NCBI RefSeq assembly: GCF_024448165.1
Contig: NZ_JAMOLN010000072.1
Coordinates: 1 to 42,405, forward strand
Reading direction: 5' to 3'
DNA from: Streptomyces longispororuber
GTDB taxonomy: Bacteria; Actinomycetota; Actinomycetes; Streptomycetales; Streptomycetaceae
DNA length: 42,405 bases
The position numbers were made by a program, and so were the translations under genes. This document shows, piece after piece, positions 1 through 7,204 of the stretch. Every line of letters begins with the position of its first letter. Position 1 is the stretch's first letter. The notes under the pieces are model-generated. The model was not told the DNA's origin. It did no database searches and was given only the letters and a program-made list of their open reading frames with translations.

Positions 1-933
1 GCACGCGTCCGATCCCTCGAAGACGGCCGTCCACTCGTCGCGCGTACGGTCCTTGAAGCGGGCGGCGACGGCGTCCCGCAGCTCGCCCCAGCGGGCCAGG
101 TCCTTGCGGGCGGGTGCGCTGTCCGCGAGGCCCATGAGGCCGATGAACTCGTCGTAGAACTGCTGCTCAAGGGCGCCGACCGCCATGTACTGGCCGTCGG
201 CCGTCTCGTACGTGCCGTAGAACGGGCAGCCGCCGTCCAGCAGGTTGGCGCCGCGCCGGTCCTGCCAGCCGCCGGCCGCGAGCATGCCGTGGATCATCGC
301 GGCGAGGTGCGAGGCGCCGTCGACGATGGCGGCGTCGACGACCTGTCCCGCGCCGGTGCCGCGGGCGTGGTGCAGGGCGGCGAGGATGCCGACGACGAGG
401 TAGAGGGAGCCGCCCGCGTAGTCGCCGACGAGGTTCGCCGGGACGGTCGGCGGTTCGTCGGGCCTGCCGATCATGCCGAGGGTGCCGGTGAGCGCGATGT
501 ATCCGATGTCGTGTCCGGCGCGCTGGGCGAGCGGGCCCTGCTGGCCCCAGCCGGTCATCCGCCCGTAGACGAGCTTCGGGTTGCGGGCGTGGCAGGTCTC
601 GGGCCCGACGCCGAGCCGCTCGGCGACGCCCGGCCGGTAGCCCTCGATCAGCACGTCGGCGCGCTCGGCGAGGCGCAGCACGCGCTCGGCGCCGTCCGCC
701 GCCTTCAGGTCGACGATCACCGACCGCTTGTTCCGGTTGGTGATGTCGTACGCCGGGTCGATCGCGAGGCCCGCGCCGCCGGGCCGGTCGACGCGTACGA
801 CGTCGGCGCCGAGGTCGGCCAGGAGCATCGCGGCGAACGGGCCGGGCCCGATCCCCGCCAGCTCCACCACGCGCACCCCGGCGAGGGGGCCGCCGGGCAG
901 CCCGTCCTGCGCCTCCGTGCCTGGAACTGCCAT
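1..933 (-). CDS. alpha-methylacyl-CoA racemase / class III CoA-transferase family (3' end cut by window edge)
   Basis: Family III CoA-transferase fold enzyme. 311 codons are visible from an ATG at 933 and the reading frame is still open at base 1, so the C-terminus lies outside the window. The racemase branch is favoured over a true CoA transferase. The protein has H141 in AGHDIGY, D171 in NLVGDYAGGS and E256 in ALEQQFY, and their spacing (30 and 115 residues) equals that of H126, D156 and E241 in the M. tuberculosis racemase MCR. The last visible residues (RTRDEWTAVFEGSDAC) also match the racemase C-terminal region. The expected reaction is epimerisation of 2-methylacyl-CoA thioesters in branched-chain or sterol side-chain breakdown; the actual substrate cannot be told from sequence. 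The gene is divergent from the oxidoreductase gene at 1182, and a good promoter lies just upstream. Confidence 0.9.
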   Translation of the reverse strand, partial: MAVPGTEAQDGLPGGPLAGVRVVELAGIGPGPFAAMLLADLGADVVRVDRPGGAGLAIDPAYDITNRNKRSVIVDLKAADGAERVLRLAERADVLIEGYRPGVAERLGVGPETCHARNPKLVYGRMTGWGQQGPLAQRAGHDIGYIALTGTLGMIGRPDEPPTVPANLVGDYAGGSLYLVVGILAALHHARGTGAGQVVDAAIVDGASHLAAMIHGMLAAGGWQDRRGANLLDGGCPFYGTYETADGQYMAVGALEQQFYDEFIGLMGLADSAPARKDLARWGELRDAVAARFKDRTRDEWTAVFEGSDAC

Positions 934-979
934 CCCGCCACGCCCCCAAGTCTGTGACACAACCACTGTTACACCAGCG

Positions 980-1008
980 ATGCTAAGAACACGTTCCAGT
1001 CGGCACAA
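980..1008 (-). promoter_or_regulatory. promoter of the racemase gene with palindrome in the spacer
   Basis: On the minus strand TTGTGC (1008-1003), 17 bases and TAGCAT (985-980) form a good vegetative-type promoter about 45 bases before the ATG at 933. The palindrome GAACGTGTTC (987-996) fills part of the spacer, so a bound protein would block RNA polymerase. It resembles the AACnnGTT core of KstR sites. The promoter is read directly from sequence; the regulator is a guess. Confidence 0.5.
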
Positions 1009-1018
1009 GCCCTTGACG

Positions 1019-1032
1019 AGCAAGCGCTTAGC
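1019..1032. promoter_or_regulatory. second palindrome in the divergent intergenic region
   Basis: AGCAAGCGCTTAGC has a perfect 8-base core (AAGCGCTT, 1022-1029) and partly symmetrical flanks. It lies between the divergent genes at 933 and 1182 and looks like a TetR-type operator. No regulator gene is adjacent in the window. Confidence 0.3.
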
Positions 1033-1181
1033 CAATTTTCCGGTCGGGGGTGGCCGGAGCGCGGGCCCGGCGGGCCGGACCGGCCATGACGCCCGCGTCC
1101 CGTGGGGCCCTGCCGACCCCGTCACCTCGTCACGCTAGCCTCGGCCACCGACAACGGCGCGGGAGCAGGGTGAGGGGTGTC

Positions 1182-2375
1182 ATGAACGGGTCGGACAAGG
1201 CCGAGGACAGGCCGTACGACGTGGTGCTGTTCGGGGCGACGGGCTTCGTGGGAGTGCTCACCGCCGAGTACCTCGCGGCGCACGCCCCCGAAGGACTGCG
1301 CTGGGCCGTCGCGGGCCGGGACGTGGCGAAGCTGGAGCGGCTGCGCGAGCGGCTCACCGGAATCGACCCCGCGTGCGCGGTGCTCCCGCTGGAGCGCGCG
1401 GACGTCGCCGACCGGGCCTCGCTGCGCGAACTGGCCTCCCGCGCGCGGGTGGTGGCGTCGACCGTGGGCCCGTACCTGGAGTACGGGGAGGGCCTGGTCG
1501 CGGCGTGCGCGGACGCGGGCACCGACTACCTGGACCTCACGGGCGAGCCGGAGTTCGTGGACCTCATGTACGTGCGGCACGACGCCCGCGCGCGCGAGAC
1601 GGGCGCCCGGATCGTCCACGCCTGCGGCTTCGACTCGGTGCCGCACGACCTCGGCGCGTACTTCACGGTCCAACAGCTGCCGGAGGGCGTGCCGCTGCGG
1701 GTGGACGGGTACGTCCGCACGAACGCCACGTTCTCGGGCGGCACCTTCGCCTCCGCCCTGAACCAGTTCGCGCGGGGCCGGCAGATGCTCGCCGCGCAGC
1801 GGGACCGGCGGCGCCACCAGCCGCGGCTGGTGGGGCGCACCGCGTACGCACCGACGGGGACGCCGCGGTTCGCGAAGGAGGTCGGGGCCTGGGCGCTGCC
1901 GCTGCCGACGATCGACCCGCAGGTGGTGCAGCGTTCGGCCCGGGCCCTGGAGCGGTACGGCCCCGACTTCCGCTACCGGCACTACGCGGCGGTGAAGTCG
2001 CTGCCGGTCGCGGTGGGCGGGGTCGCGGCGGTCGGCGCCCTGTTCGCCGCCGCCCAGGTGCCGCCCGCCCGGCGCTGGCTGGGCGGCCGGGTGCAGCCGG
2101 GCGACGGGCCCGACGAGGCGCGCCGGGCGAAGAGCTGGTTCTCGGTGCGGTTCGTCGGCGAGGGCGGCGGGCGCCGGGTGTTCACCGAGGTGTCCGGCGG
2201 CGACCCCGGGTACGAGGAGACCGCGAAGATTCTCGCCGAGTCCGCGATGTGCCTCGCCCAGGACCCGTTGCCGGCCACGTCGGGCCAGGTCACCACCGCG
2301 GTGGCGATGGGCGACGCGCTGACCGGGCGGCTGCGCGCCGCCGGGATCACGTTCCGGGTAGCGGCCGAGCGCTGA
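1182..2375 (+). CDS. saccharopine dehydrogenase-like / trans-acting enoyl reductase-like oxidoreductase
   Basis: 397 residues from the ATG at 1182, which follows a GGTGAGGGG ribosome-binding stretch; the open frame upstream lacks protein-like character. The N-terminus is a Rossmann fold with the dinucleotide motif GATGFVG (residues 18-24), followed by an AGRD turn typical of saccharopine dehydrogenase-like proteins. Further conserved-looking blocks are VASTVGPYLEYGEGLVAACADAGTDYLDLTGE and HACGFDSVPHDLG. This matches the family that includes mycobacterial trans-acting enoyl reductases (Rv2449c/Rv2953 type), which reduce a double bond in lipid intermediates. In Streptomyces the substrate is unknown; true lysine-pathway saccharopine dehydrogenase activity is unlikely. 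The last 29 bases overlap tail-to-tail with the endonuclease V gene. Confidence 0.82.
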   Translation: MNGSDKAEDRPYDVVLFGATGFVGVLTAEYLAAHAPEGLRWAVAGRDVAKLERLRERLTGIDPACAVLPLERADVADRASLRELASRARVVASTVGPYLEYGEGLVAACADAGTDYLDLTGEPEFVDLMYVRHDARARETGARIVHACGFDSVPHDLGAYFTVQQLPEGVPLRVDGYVRTNATFSGGTFASALNQFARGRQMLAAQRDRRRHQPRLVGRTAYAPTGTPRFAKEVGAWALPLPTIDPQVVQRSARALERYGPDFRYRHYAAVKSLPVAVGGVAAVGALFAAAQVPPARRWLGGRVQPGDGPDEARRAKSWFSVRFVGEGGGRRVFTEVSGGDPGYEETAKILAESAMCLAQDPLPATSGQVTTAVAMGDALTGRLRAAGITFRVAAER

Positions 2376-3057
2376 CCGCCGCGAGCGCGTCCCGGCACAG
2401 GCGGTCGGCCCGCCGGGTGGTCTCCGGGACGCGGTAGCGCGGGGTCAGGGCGAGGGTGTGCGCGCACGCGTTGTCCAGCGAGACCCGGTGGCCGACGGAG
2501 ACGTACACCGGCTTCACGCCGTCCTGGGTGCGCAGGGCGCGGCCGACCTCCTCCGCGCCGTCCCGCAGCGGGGCGGCGCTCGCCCGCGCGGACCCAAGCT
2601 CCCCGTGCGCGAAGGTGAACGGGTTCTTGGCGACGCCCATCGTGGGCAGTCCGGTGAGCACGCCCAGATGGCTGGCGAGGCCGAAGCGGCGCGGGTGGGC
2701 GAGGCCGTAGCCGTCGCAGACCACGAGGCCCGGGTCGGTGCGCAGCGCGTCGAGGGCGCCGAGCACCGCCGGGACCTCCCGGAACGCCAGCAGTCCCGGG
2801 ACGTAGGGGAAGGCGACGTGCCCGACGGCCGTCGCCTCCTCCACGACGTCGAGCGTGGCCGCGTCCAGGACGACCGCGGCCGCGGCGACGACGTCGCGCT
2901 CGTCGTCGTAGGCGACGTCGATCCCGGTGACGGTCCCCGTGCCGGGCAGCGGCCCGGTCTCGTCCACCACGACCCGCCCGCGCAGCGCGTCCTGCACGGC
3001 GCGCGCCGCCGCCTCGTCCACCGGCCAGTCCTCGGGGATCCCCGTGATCGTCTGCAT
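2347..3057 (-). CDS. nfi: endonuclease V (deaminated-base repair)
   Basis: 236 residues from ATG at 3057, close to the usual ~225. Endonuclease V cleaves the second phosphodiester 3' to deoxyinosine, starting repair of deaminated adenine. The catalytic and recognition elements are present: D47 in GIDVAY, FPYVPGLLAFRE (residues 83-94, with the wedge PYVP containing Y85, and E94), D115 and H121 in CDGYGLAHPRRFGLASHLG, and K144 in GVAKNPF. An in-frame GTG further upstream would add residues unlike the family and would overlap the divergent acetyltransferase start, so ATG 3057 is preferred. The 3' end overlaps the oxidoreductase gene by 29 bases on the opposite strand, so each transcript is partly antisense to the other. 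Confidence 0.93.
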   Translation of the reverse strand: MQTITGIPEDWPVDEAAARAVQDALRGRVVVDETGPLPGTGTVTGIDVAYDDERDVVAAAAVVLDAATLDVVEEATAVGHVAFPYVPGLLAFREVPAVLGALDALRTDPGLVVCDGYGLAHPRRFGLASHLGVLTGLPTMGVAKNPFTFAHGELGSARASAAPLRDGAEEVGRALRTQDGVKPVYVSVGHRVSLDNACAHTLALTPRYRVPETTRRADRLCRDALAAVSARPLPGT

Positions 3058-3068
3058 GCCTCCGACTC

Positions 3069-3099
3069 TAGACAGCGCGGACCGGCACTCCTCTATGAT
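3069..3099 (+). promoter_or_regulatory. probable leaderless promoter of the GNAT gene
   Basis: TAGACA (3069-3074) and TATGAT (3094-3099) are separated by 19 bases. The predicted transcription start, about 7 bases after the -10, falls at or next to the ATG at 3107, and there is no Shine-Dalgarno. This predicts a leaderless mRNA, which is common in actinobacteria. The spacing is longer than ideal. Confidence 0.5.
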
Positions 3100-3106
3100 G
3101 TAAGAC

Positions 3107-3535
3107 ATGAGTGAGCTCAGTGACCCTTACGCCATCGAGGTCGGCGTCCCGTCCGTCGACGTCTACCGGCGGCTGCGCACGGACGCCGGACTCTCCGACA
3201 AGTCCCCCGAGGCGGCGGCGATCGCGCTGCCGAACACCTGGCACGGCGTCCTGCTCCGCCACCGCGGGGAGCCGGTCGGCATGGGCCGGATCATCGGCGA
3301 CGGCGGCACGGCGTTCCAGGTCGTCGACATCTGCGTGCACCCCGGCCACCAGGGCCGGGGCCTCGGGCGGCGGATCATGGCGGCGCTCACGGAGGAGCTG
3401 GAGCGGCGGGCGCCGGCGACGGCGTACGTCTCGCTGATCGCGGACGGCCCGGCGAAGCACCTCTACGCGAAGTTCGGCTTCGTCGAGACGTCCTCGTACG
3501 ACTCGGTGGGCATGGCTCGGGTCATGAACGGCTAG
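3107..3535 (+). CDS. GNAT family N-acetyltransferase
   Basis: 142 residues. The acetyl-CoA pyrophosphate loop Q82-G-R-G-L-G87 follows a beta strand (VVDICVHPG), as in the core GNAT fold. The C-terminal YAKFGFVET strand-helix is also typical. It should transfer an acetyl group from acetyl-CoA to a small-molecule or protein amine; the acceptor cannot be predicted. The gene is divergent from endonuclease V with 49 bases between the starts. Its TAG stop overlaps the TAG stop of the convergent PNPOx gene in a shared CTAG. Confidence 0.88.
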   Translation: MSELSDPYAIEVGVPSVDVYRRLRTDAGLSDKSPEAAAIALPNTWHGVLLRHRGEPVGMGRIIGDGGTAFQVVDICVHPGHQGRGLGRRIMAALTEELERRAPATAYVSLIADGPAKHLYAKFGFVETSSYDSVGMARVMNG

Positions 3536-4095
3536 CCGTTCTCCCACGACGTCGGGTCCCAGAGTCCCGAGCGGCGCAGCGACTGCGGGCAGTGCAGATA
3601 GATCTCGTCGATCTCCAGGAGGAGGGCGAGCTGCGGCGGCACGCCCTTGACCGCCATGTCGGCGAAGAACGGGGCGTCGGTGAGGATCCGCGCCCGGCCG
3701 TTGACGCGCAGCACGTCCTTGGCGCCGGGTATGAGGAAGAGCAGGCCCGCGCGCGGGTTGCGCAGGACGTTGTGGAAGCTGTCGCCGCGCCGGTTGCCAG
3801 GCCGGTCCGGCAGGGCGAGCGTGCCGGAGTCGAGGACGTGCGCGAAGCCGGGGCCGTCGCCGCGCGGCGAGACGTCGCAGTCGCCCCGGTCGTCCGCGGT
3901 GGCGAGCAGACAGAACGGCGAGCGGGCGATCAACGCGCGGTCCCCGTCGTCGAGTCGGTCGTGGACCTTGTCGATCACGATGGGGTGCGGCTCGCCGAGG
4001 ATCTCGCGCAACCGCTCCGGCGAGCGCAGTTCCACGTAGCCGTCGTCCCGCTCCGGGGACGGGCGGGTGGCGAGGGTTTCCGTGGCGCGCGACAA
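3532..4095 (-). CDS. PNPOx-fold flavin-binding protein (MSMEG_1061-like), iron-box regulated
   Basis: 187 residues from a TTG at 4095, preceded at the right distance by AGGAG. The longer frame to 4212 would begin inside the iron box and has no protein-like N-terminus. The body (SPFCLLATADDRGDCDVSPRGD, then LALPDRPGNRRGDSFHNVLRNPRAGLLFLIPG and LRVNGRARI) is the split-barrel FMN-binding fold of the pyridoxamine 5'-phosphate oxidase superfamily. It resembles the subfamily often named after MSMEG_1061 and is probably not a true PNP oxidase of vitamin B6 synthesis. A near-perfect DmdR1/IdeR box about 95 bases upstream implies derepression in low iron. That suggests a flavin reductase, heme-handling or iron-sparing role, but no substrate can be assigned. 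Confidence 0.82.
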   Translation of the reverse strand: MSRATETLATRPSPERDDGYVELRSPERLREILGEPHPIVIDKVHDRLDDGDRALIARSPFCLLATADDRGDCDVSPRGDGPGFAHVLDSGTLALPDRPGNRRGDSFHNVLRNPRAGLLFLIPGAKDVLRVNGRARILTDAPFFADMAVKGVPPQLALLLEIDEIYLHCPQSLRRSGLWDPTSWENG

Positions 4096-4190
4096 GCCGA
4101 CTCCTGAGGTCGTGAGAGGTCGTACGGGTTTTCCGGCGACGCGCGTGGGCCCTGCGCCGGAAGTGGTTGCTGCGCACACCTTATCTGCTC

Positions 4191-4209
4191 TTAGGTTAGC
4201 CTCACCTAA
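4191..4209 (-). promoter_or_regulatory. iron box (DmdR1/IdeR/DtxR operator)
   Basis: TTAGGTTAGCCTCACCTAA matches the actinobacterial iron-box consensus TTAGGTTAGSCTAACCTAA at 18 of 19 positions. The only gene it can serve within a short distance is the PNPOx-fold gene starting at 4095. On the other side lies the 3' end of the transporter operon. A -10-like TAAGGT lies just downstream on the minus strand (4183-4178), so iron-loaded repressor would cover the promoter. Confidence 0.85.
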
Positions 4210-4246
4210 CACCCTGGATCGGTTGTGTGGCGCCCCACGACGGGCC

Positions 4247-5065
4247 CTAGACCCGGCTGCCCGCCGTCGTGTCGGACGACAGGCGCTGGGCCGCGTACAC
4301 CGGGATCACCGAAAGCAGGACGAGGACGACCGCCACCACGTTGACGACGGGCGCCTGTTGGGGGCGGGCCATGTTGGAGAAGATCCAGATGGGGAGGGTC
4401 TGGACGCCGGGGCCCGCCGTGAAGGTCGTCACGACGATCTCGTCGAAGGAGAGGGCGAACGCGAGCAGGCCGCCCGCCGCGAGCGCCGAGCGGGTCAGCG
4501 GGAACGTGATGTCGCGGAACGCGCGCAGCGGGCTCGCGCCCAGGTCCATGGCCGCCTCCTCGTACGAGCCGGGCAGCCGGTTCAGCCGGGCGGCGACGTT
4601 GTTGAAGACGACCACGACGCAGAACGTGGCGTGGCCGACGACGACGGTGAAGAGTCCGAGGCCGATGCCGAGGGGTTCGAGGACCGTGCGGAACGCCGTG
4701 TTGAGGGCGACGCCCGTGATGATGCCGGGCAGCGCGATGGGCAGCACCACCGCGAACGAGATCGCCTCGCGGCCGAAGAACCGGTACCGGGCGACCGCGA
4801 AGGCGATGAGGGTGCCGAGGACCAGGGCGATGGCGGTGGCGCCGAGGCCCGCCTTCACCGAGGTCCACAGCGCGTCCCTGGCACCCGCGCTGTGCCAGGC
4901 GTCCCGCCACCAGCGCACGGTGAACCCGGCCGGCGGCCAGGACGAACTCCGGTCCGGATTGAGGGAGTTGACGACGACAAGAAGCAGCGGGACGTAGAGG
5001 ACGGTGAAGCCGAGCAGGGCGCCGACGCGGAGCGCGACGCGCGCGGGGCGGGACAGATGCACCAC
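4247..5065 (-). CDS. ABC importer permease, PotC type (spermidine/putrescine family)
   Basis: 272 residues with about six predicted membrane segments (first at residues ~13-33). The cytoplasmic coupling motif is clear: EEAAMDLGASPLRAFRDITFP, the EAA loop that contacts the ATPase. Order in the operon (second permease, last gene) and similarity to PotC/PotI-type permeases point to uptake of polyamines or similar small cations; the exact substrate is inferred only from the family. The start follows the upstream permease stop by 27 bases with a GAAGG-type ribosome-binding site. Confidence 0.88.
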   Translation of the reverse strand: MVHLSRPARVALRVGALLGFTVLYVPLLLVVVNSLNPDRSSSWPPAGFTVRWWRDAWHSAGARDALWTSVKAGLGATAIALVLGTLIAFAVARYRFFGREAISFAVVLPIALPGIITGVALNTAFRTVLEPLGIGLGLFTVVVGHATFCVVVVFNNVAARLNRLPGSYEEAAMDLGASPLRAFRDITFPLTRSALAAGGLLAFALSFDEIVVTTFTAGPGVQTLPIWIFSNMARPQQAPVVNVVAVVLVLLSVIPVYAAQRLSSDTTAGSRV

Positions 5066-5092
5066 TCGCTCCCTTCGGAAGGCTTCGGAGAC

Positions 5093-5947
5093 TCAGAGGC
5101 TGCTGAGCGCGCCGGTGCGGCGCACCGCCAGCAGGTAGAGCACGATGACCACGACCGGCACGGTGCCGAGGGCCGCCGCCAGCGGCAGGTCGAGCGTGAT
5201 GTTGGAGTAGACGAGGTTGCCGATGAGCTGCGTCTTGCCGCCCACGATCTGCACGGCGATGTAGTCGCCGAGGCTGAGCGAGAACGTGAAGACCGAGCCC
5301 GCCGCGACCGACGGCAGGACCAGCGGGAGCAGGACCGTGCGCAGGGTGCGCGCGGTGCGGGCGCCGAGATCGGCGGAGGCGTCGAGGAGGCTGTCGGGGA
5401 CCCGTTCGAGGCCCGCGTGGATCGGCAGGATCATGTACGGCAGCCAGAGGTAGGTCAGGACGAGGATCGTCGCCGTGAGCCCGTACCCCGGCCCGTCGAG
5501 GCCGAAGGGGGTCAACAGCCAGTCGAGCAGGCCCCCTCGGGCGAGCATGACGCGCCACGCGTACGCCTTCACCAGGTAGCTCGCCCACAGCGGGGTGAGG
5601 AGGGCGACGACCAGCAGGGGGCGCCATCGCGGGCGGGCGACGCGCGCCGTGTAGAAGGCGATGGGGAAGGCGATGACCACGCACAGCGCGGTCACGGCGA
5701 GCGCGACCCCGATGCTGCGCAGGGCCACCCGGCGGTACACCTCGGTCGTGACCAGTGCCCTGAAGTTGTCCAGGGTCCAGCTGCGCACGATGTCCGACGT
5801 GAACGGGTCCGTGGTCCACAGGCCGGACAGGAAGAGGACCGCGAGGGATCCCAGATAGGCGACGACCAGCCAGGTCAGGGGCGCCGCGAGCAGCAGTGCC
5901 AGCCGGAGCCGGGGGCTGCGGTGCAGCATCCCGGCGGCCTTCGTCAC
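5093..5947 (-). CDS. ABC importer permease, PotB type
   Basis: 284 residues from a GTG at 5947 whose GAGG ribosome-binding site overlaps the stop codon of the binding-protein gene; an ATG at 5929 (GAAGG eight bases upstream) is a possible alternative. The hydrophobic profile gives about six membrane spans. The EAA loop reads LLDASADLGARTARTLRTVLLPLVLP. It should form the transmembrane channel together with the PotC-type protein encoded next. Confidence 0.88.
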   Translation of the reverse strand: MTKAAGMLHRSPRLRLALLLAAPLTWLVVAYLGSLAVLFLSGLWTTDPFTSDIVRSWTLDNFRALVTTEVYRRVALRSIGVALAVTALCVVIAFPIAFYTARVARPRWRPLLVVALLTPLWASYLVKAYAWRVMLARGGLLDWLLTPFGLDGPGYGLTATILVLTYLWLPYMILPIHAGLERVPDSLLDASADLGARTARTLRTVLLPLVLPSVAAGSVFTFSLSLGDYIAVQIVGGKTQLIGNLVYSNITLDLPLAAALGTVPVVVIVLYLLAVRRTGALSSL

Positions 5948-5954
5948 CGGCGCC

Positions 5955-7163
5955 TCAGCCCTTGATCTCGGTCCACGCCTGCACCCACTTCGCGTACGGC
6001 ACGCACTTCACGTCGGTGCGTCCGTCCAGGCACTGCGGGATGGGCGTGGTCCAGAAGTGGACCTGCTTCCAGTACGCGGCGTCGTCGGCGTGGAAGACGG
6101 TGCAGTGGTTCTTGGCGGCGGTCTCGGCACACGCCTTCGCGTTGGCGGGGGCCTCGCCGAAGTACTCGGCGACCTGGGCGTTCACCTTCGGCGACACGAT
6201 CCAGTCGAGCCATTTGTAGGCGCAGTTGGGGTGCTTGGCCTTCGCGGAGACCATCCAGGTGTCGGACCAGCCGGTGGCGCCCTCCTTCGGCAGCACCGCC
6301 TTCACGGGGGCCTTCTCGGCCTGCGCGGTGTTCACGATGACCTGCCAGCTGGTGCCGATGACGGAGTCGCCGCTCTTGAAGGCGGAGATCTCCTTCAGGT
6401 AGTCGCTCCAGTACTCGCCGACGTTCCCGTTCTGCTTCTTCAGCAGGGCGACGGACGCGTCGAACTGCTTCTGGTCGAGGGCGTACGGGTCCTTGATGCC
6501 GAGGTCGGGCCGCGTCTTCATCAGGTACAGGGCGGCGTCGGCGAGGTAGATCGGCGAGTCGTAGGCGGTGACCCTGCCCTTGTGGCGGCTCGCGTCGTCG
6601 AAGACGGCCTTCCAGCTGTCGGGTGCGGGCGAGACCTTGTCGGTGCGGTACATGAGGAGGTTGGCGCCGCGGCCGTGCGGAATGCCGTACGCGACCTTCT
6701 TGACGGAGTTCCAGGGCTGCATCTTCAACCCGGGGAAGACGTCACGGTAGTTGGGCACGAGACCGGTGTTGACGGGGGCGGCGTCACCGGACGCGATGAG
6801 GCGCAGGGACGCGTCGCCGGAGGCGGAGACGGCGTCGTACTGGCCGGTCTTCATCAGGTTGACCATCTCGTCGGAGGTCCCGGCGACCTTGGTGCTCACC
6901 TGGCAGCCCGTCTGCTTCTCGAAGGGGGTGACCCAGTCGACCTTCGGGTCGTTCGAGCCGTCCTCGGCGTAGCCGGCCCAGGCGATCAGATTGACCTCGC
7001 CCTCGGTCCAGCCGAGGGACTTCGGGGCGGAGAGCTTCGGCGGTGTGAAGCCCCGGCCGCCGGGCGCACCGTCGGACGTGTCGTCGGACGAGCCGCCGCA
7101 GGCGCCGGTGAGCAGCAGCCCGCCGAGCGCGACGGCGGTCAGGATGGTTCGGTTGGCGCGCAC
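5955..7163 (-). CDS. extracellular solute-binding lipoprotein, PotD/PotF type
   Basis: 402 residues from a GTG at 7163 that follows AGGGAGA. The result is a compact lipoprotein signal: positively charged RANR, hydrophobic core TILTAVALGGLLL and lipobox TGAC-GG. A TTG at 7208 overlapping the ATPase stop codon is open in the same frame but would place 15 polar residues before the signal, so it is less likely. The mature part (LIAWAGYAEDGSNDPKVDWVTPFEKQTGCQV onward) has the family-1/PotD-like binding-protein pattern. It should capture the substrate outside the membrane and deliver it to the two permeases. Polyamine is the family default; a related compound is equally possible. Confidence 0.88.
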   Translation of the reverse strand: MRANRTILTAVALGGLLLTGACGGSSDDTSDGAPGGRGFTPPKLSAPKSLGWTEGEVNLIAWAGYAEDGSNDPKVDWVTPFEKQTGCQVSTKVAGTSDEMVNLMKTGQYDAVSASGDASLRLIASGDAAPVNTGLVPNYRDVFPGLKMQPWNSVKKVAYGIPHGRGANLLMYRTDKVSPAPDSWKAVFDDASRHKGRVTAYDSPIYLADAALYLMKTRPDLGIKDPYALDQKQFDASVALLKKQNGNVGEYWSDYLKEISAFKSGDSVIGTSWQVIVNTAQAEKAPVKAVLPKEGATGWSDTWMVSAKAKHPNCAYKWLDWIVSPKVNAQVAEYFGEAPANAKACAETAAKNHCTVFHADDAAYWKQVHFWTTPIPQCLDGRTDVKCVPYAKWVQAWTEIKG

Positions 7164-7204
7164 GAGGTCTCCCTGTCGGTCGATTCGCGTGAGCGTGGGT
7201 GCGC

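Noticed and set aside
4096..4212. GTG 4212 as start of the PNPOx-fold protein
   Set aside because: The codon lies at the edge of the iron box and the extra residues do not resemble the family; TTG 4095 has AGGAG upstream.
4067..5965. Long plus-strand open frame (632 codons) opposite the PotB/PotC-type genes
   Set aside because: It is the antisense shadow of two clear permease genes; composition is Arg/Gly/Asp-rich without motifs.
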